Assembly: GCA_019695015.1 (NCBI GenBank)
Contig: JAIBAV010000034.1
Span: forward strand, 1-34,553
Direction: 5' to 3'
DNA: 34,553 nucleotides
From: Chitinophagaceae bacterium
GTDB taxonomy: Bacteria > Bacteroidota > Bacteroidia > Chitinophagales > Chitinophagaceae
In this document: positions 33,546 through 34,553 of the stretch, in pieces
How the letters are laid out: every line of letters starts with the position of its first letter
How positions within the stretch are numbered: the stretch's first letter is position 1
The notes under the pieces: model-generated
Told to the model about the DNA's origin: nothing
Database searches by the model: none
Seen by the model: only the letters and a program-made list of their open reading frames with translations
Translations under genes and position numbers: made by a program

Positions 33546-34361
33546 ATGAATTTACAAGAACTAATTATAGCAGCCTGGAACGATAGAACTTTATTAAAAG
33601 ATGAAACTTATACCAATGCAGTAAAAGCAGTAATTGAAGAAGTTGATAAAGGAAAATTAAGAACAGCTTCACCAATAGCTCAAGGTAATTGGCAAGTAAA
33701 TGAATGGGTAAAACAAGCTATACTTTTATATTTTGGTATTCAACAAATGCAAACATGGGACGTTGCTCCTTTTGAGTTTTACGATAAAATGCTATTGAAA
33801 AAAAATTATGCAGCATTAGGTGTAAGAGCAGTGCCACATGCAGTTGCAAGATATGGTGCTTACTTAGCTAAAAATGTTGTGCTTATGCCAAGCTATGTAA
33901 ATATTGGGGCTTATGTAGATGAAGGCACAATGGTTGATACTTGGGCAACTGTGGGTAGTTGTGCTCAAATTGGTAAAGGTGTTCATTTAAGTGGTGGTGT
34001 TGGTATTGGTGGTGTTTTAGAGCCTTTACAAGCAAGCCCTGTTATTATAGAAGATGGTTGTTTTATTGGTAGCCGTTGTATTGTTGTAGAAGGTGTAATT
34101 GTAGAAAAAGAAGCCGTATTAGGTGCTAATGTTGTTCTCACTCAATCTACAAAAATTATTGATGTTAGTGGTAGCGAGCCAATAGAAATGAAAGGACGTG
34201 TACCTGCACAAAGTGTTGTTATTCCTGGTTCTTACAATAAAAAATTTGCTGCAGGAGAATTTGGGGTAGGTTGTGCATTAATTATTGGTAAACGAAAACC
34301 AAGTACCGATTTAAAAACAAGCCTAAATGATGCTTTGAGAGATTTTAATGTAAGTGTGTAA
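33546..34361 (+). CDS. dapD: 2,3,4,5-tetrahydropyridine-2,6-dicarboxylate N-succinyltransferase
   Basis: DapD succinylates tetrahydrodipicolinate in the succinylase branch of the DAP/lysine pathway, using succinyl-CoA. The 271-residue protein has an N-terminal helical part (to about 100) and a left-handed beta-helix built from hexapeptide repeats: NVVLMPSYVNIGAYVDEGTM, GSCAQIGKGVHLSGGVGIGG, and VIIEDGCFIGSRCIVVEGVI. The C-terminal PAQSVVIPGSYNKKF and GVGCALIIGKRK complete the trimeric acyltransferase. Its presence implies the succinylase rather than the direct aminotransferase or dehydrogenase route. It is the last gene before a strong terminator, 26 nt after the radical SAM gene. Confidence 0.96.
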   Translation: MNLQELIIAAWNDRTLLKDETYTNAVKAVIEEVDKGKLRTASPIAQGNWQVNEWVKQAILLYFGIQQMQTWDVAPFEFYDKMLLKKNYAALGVRAVPHAVARYGAYLAKNVVLMPSYVNIGAYVDEGTMVDTWATVGSCAQIGKGVHLSGGVGIGGVLEPLQASPVIIEDGCFIGSRCIVVEGVIVEKEAVLGANVVLTQSTKIIDVSGSEPIEMKGRVPAQSVVIPGSYNKKFAAGEFGVGCALIIGKRKPSTDLKTSLNDALRDFNVSV

Positions 34362-34393
34362 ATATTCATTTTCTTCAGAAAATTTTATTTAAC

Positions 34394-34439
34394 AAAAACA
34401 AAACCCCGAATGTTATAATGGATTAGGGGTTTTGTTTTT
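34394..34439. terminator. Bidirectional intrinsic terminator after dapD
   Basis: A perfect 14 bp inverted repeat, AAAAACAAAACCCC (34394-34407) / GGGGTTTTGTTTTT (34426-34439), has an 18 nt loop and T tracts on both sides. It lies 32 nt past the dapD stop and abuts the stop codon of the minus-strand gene at the right edge, so it likely ends both transcripts. Confidence 0.88.
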
Positions 34440-34553
34440 TTATTTAATTTTTCTTTTCTCCCTTAATTTTTTAGCACCATAACCAGCACCTGCTGCAAGC
34501 AATAAAGTTAATCCTCCATCTATTGGAATATCATCTTCTGGCTCTGGAAAATT
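34440..34553 (-). CDS. 3' end of a gene encoding a protein with a PID-CTERM-like C-terminal signal (partial)
   Basis: The minus strand from the window edge is open for 37 codons to a TAA at 34440-34442, too short for routine ORF calling. It encodes NFPEPEDDIPIDGGLTLLLA followed by AGAGYGAKKLREKRKIK. The pattern is an acidic/proline linker, the motif PIDGG, a short hydrophobic helix with glycines, and a basic tail. This is the tripartite C-terminal signal I know from Bacteroidota as PID-CTERM, presumed to hold or process exported proteins at the membrane. The rest of the protein is outside the window, so its function is unknown; typical carriers are small exported proteins. Confidence 0.8.
   Translation of the reverse strand, partial: NFPEPEDDIPIDGGLTLLLAAGAGYGAKKLREKRKIK

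Overview
The window reads as chromosomal DNA of a member of the Bacteroidota, most likely a Chitinophagaceae-like (Chitinophagales) bacterium. The DNA is visibly AT-rich. Several genes are preceded by the Bacteroidota -7 promoter element TAnnTTTG rather than a sigma70 box, and Shine-Dalgarno sequences are mostly absent. The gene content agrees: a type IX secretion (T9SS) C-terminal sorting domain, a SprE/PorW-like protein, a TonB-dependent receptor with a DUF5689 lipoprotein, a LytS/LytTR two-component pair, and lpxB (lipid A, so Gram-negative). No tRNA, rRNA, CRISPR array, IS element or integrase is visible.

Left edge (1-1.3 kb): a small accessory patch on the minus strand holds an overlapping DUF4160/DUF2442 pair and a 5'-truncated VapE-type primase/helicase remnant. 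From 1.3 to 7.0 kb come a tiny membrane protein gene (+), then on the minus strand lpxB, an ALDH7-type aldehyde dehydrogenase, an NlpC/P60 cell-wall hydrolase, and a LytTR response regulator with its LytS-type sensor kinase. The kinase frame is broken by one in-frame TAA at 6806-6808. Rightward from 7.1 kb are dapF and corA. They converge on a minus-strand envelope block (8.9-14.4 kb): a SprE/PorW-like T9SS protein followed 18 nt later by a class A penicillin-binding protein.

From 14.5 to 20.1 kb there is a small membrane protein gene (+) and a very large secreted repeat protein (-, about 1704 aa) with a T9SS sorting domain. The (+) group pdhA, a TPR membrane protein and ribH (20.5-22.7 kb) ends at a bidirectional terminator shared with the (-) group TonB receptor + DUF5689 lipoprotein. 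An aminotransferase (-) and lysS (+) diverge at about 29 kb. A tight rightward run of lysS, an agmatinase-like ureohydrolase, a membrane protein, a radical SAM protein and dapD ends in a strong terminator at 34.4 kb. Beyond it, the 3' end of a minus-strand gene with a PID-CTERM-like C-terminal signal runs off the window.

Functionally the region is dominated by envelope and cell-wall work (lpxB, dapF, dapD, PBP1A, NlpC/P60, SprE, the T9SS cargo, TonB receptor) plus housekeeping enzymes (lysS, pdhA, ribH). I do not see a clear new multi-gene defence or mobile system. The most unusual items are the interrupted sensor kinase, the truncated VapE patch beside the DUF4160/DUF2442 pair, the cysteine-rich radical SAM protein of unknown function in its tight operon, and the repeat-built T9SS cargo.
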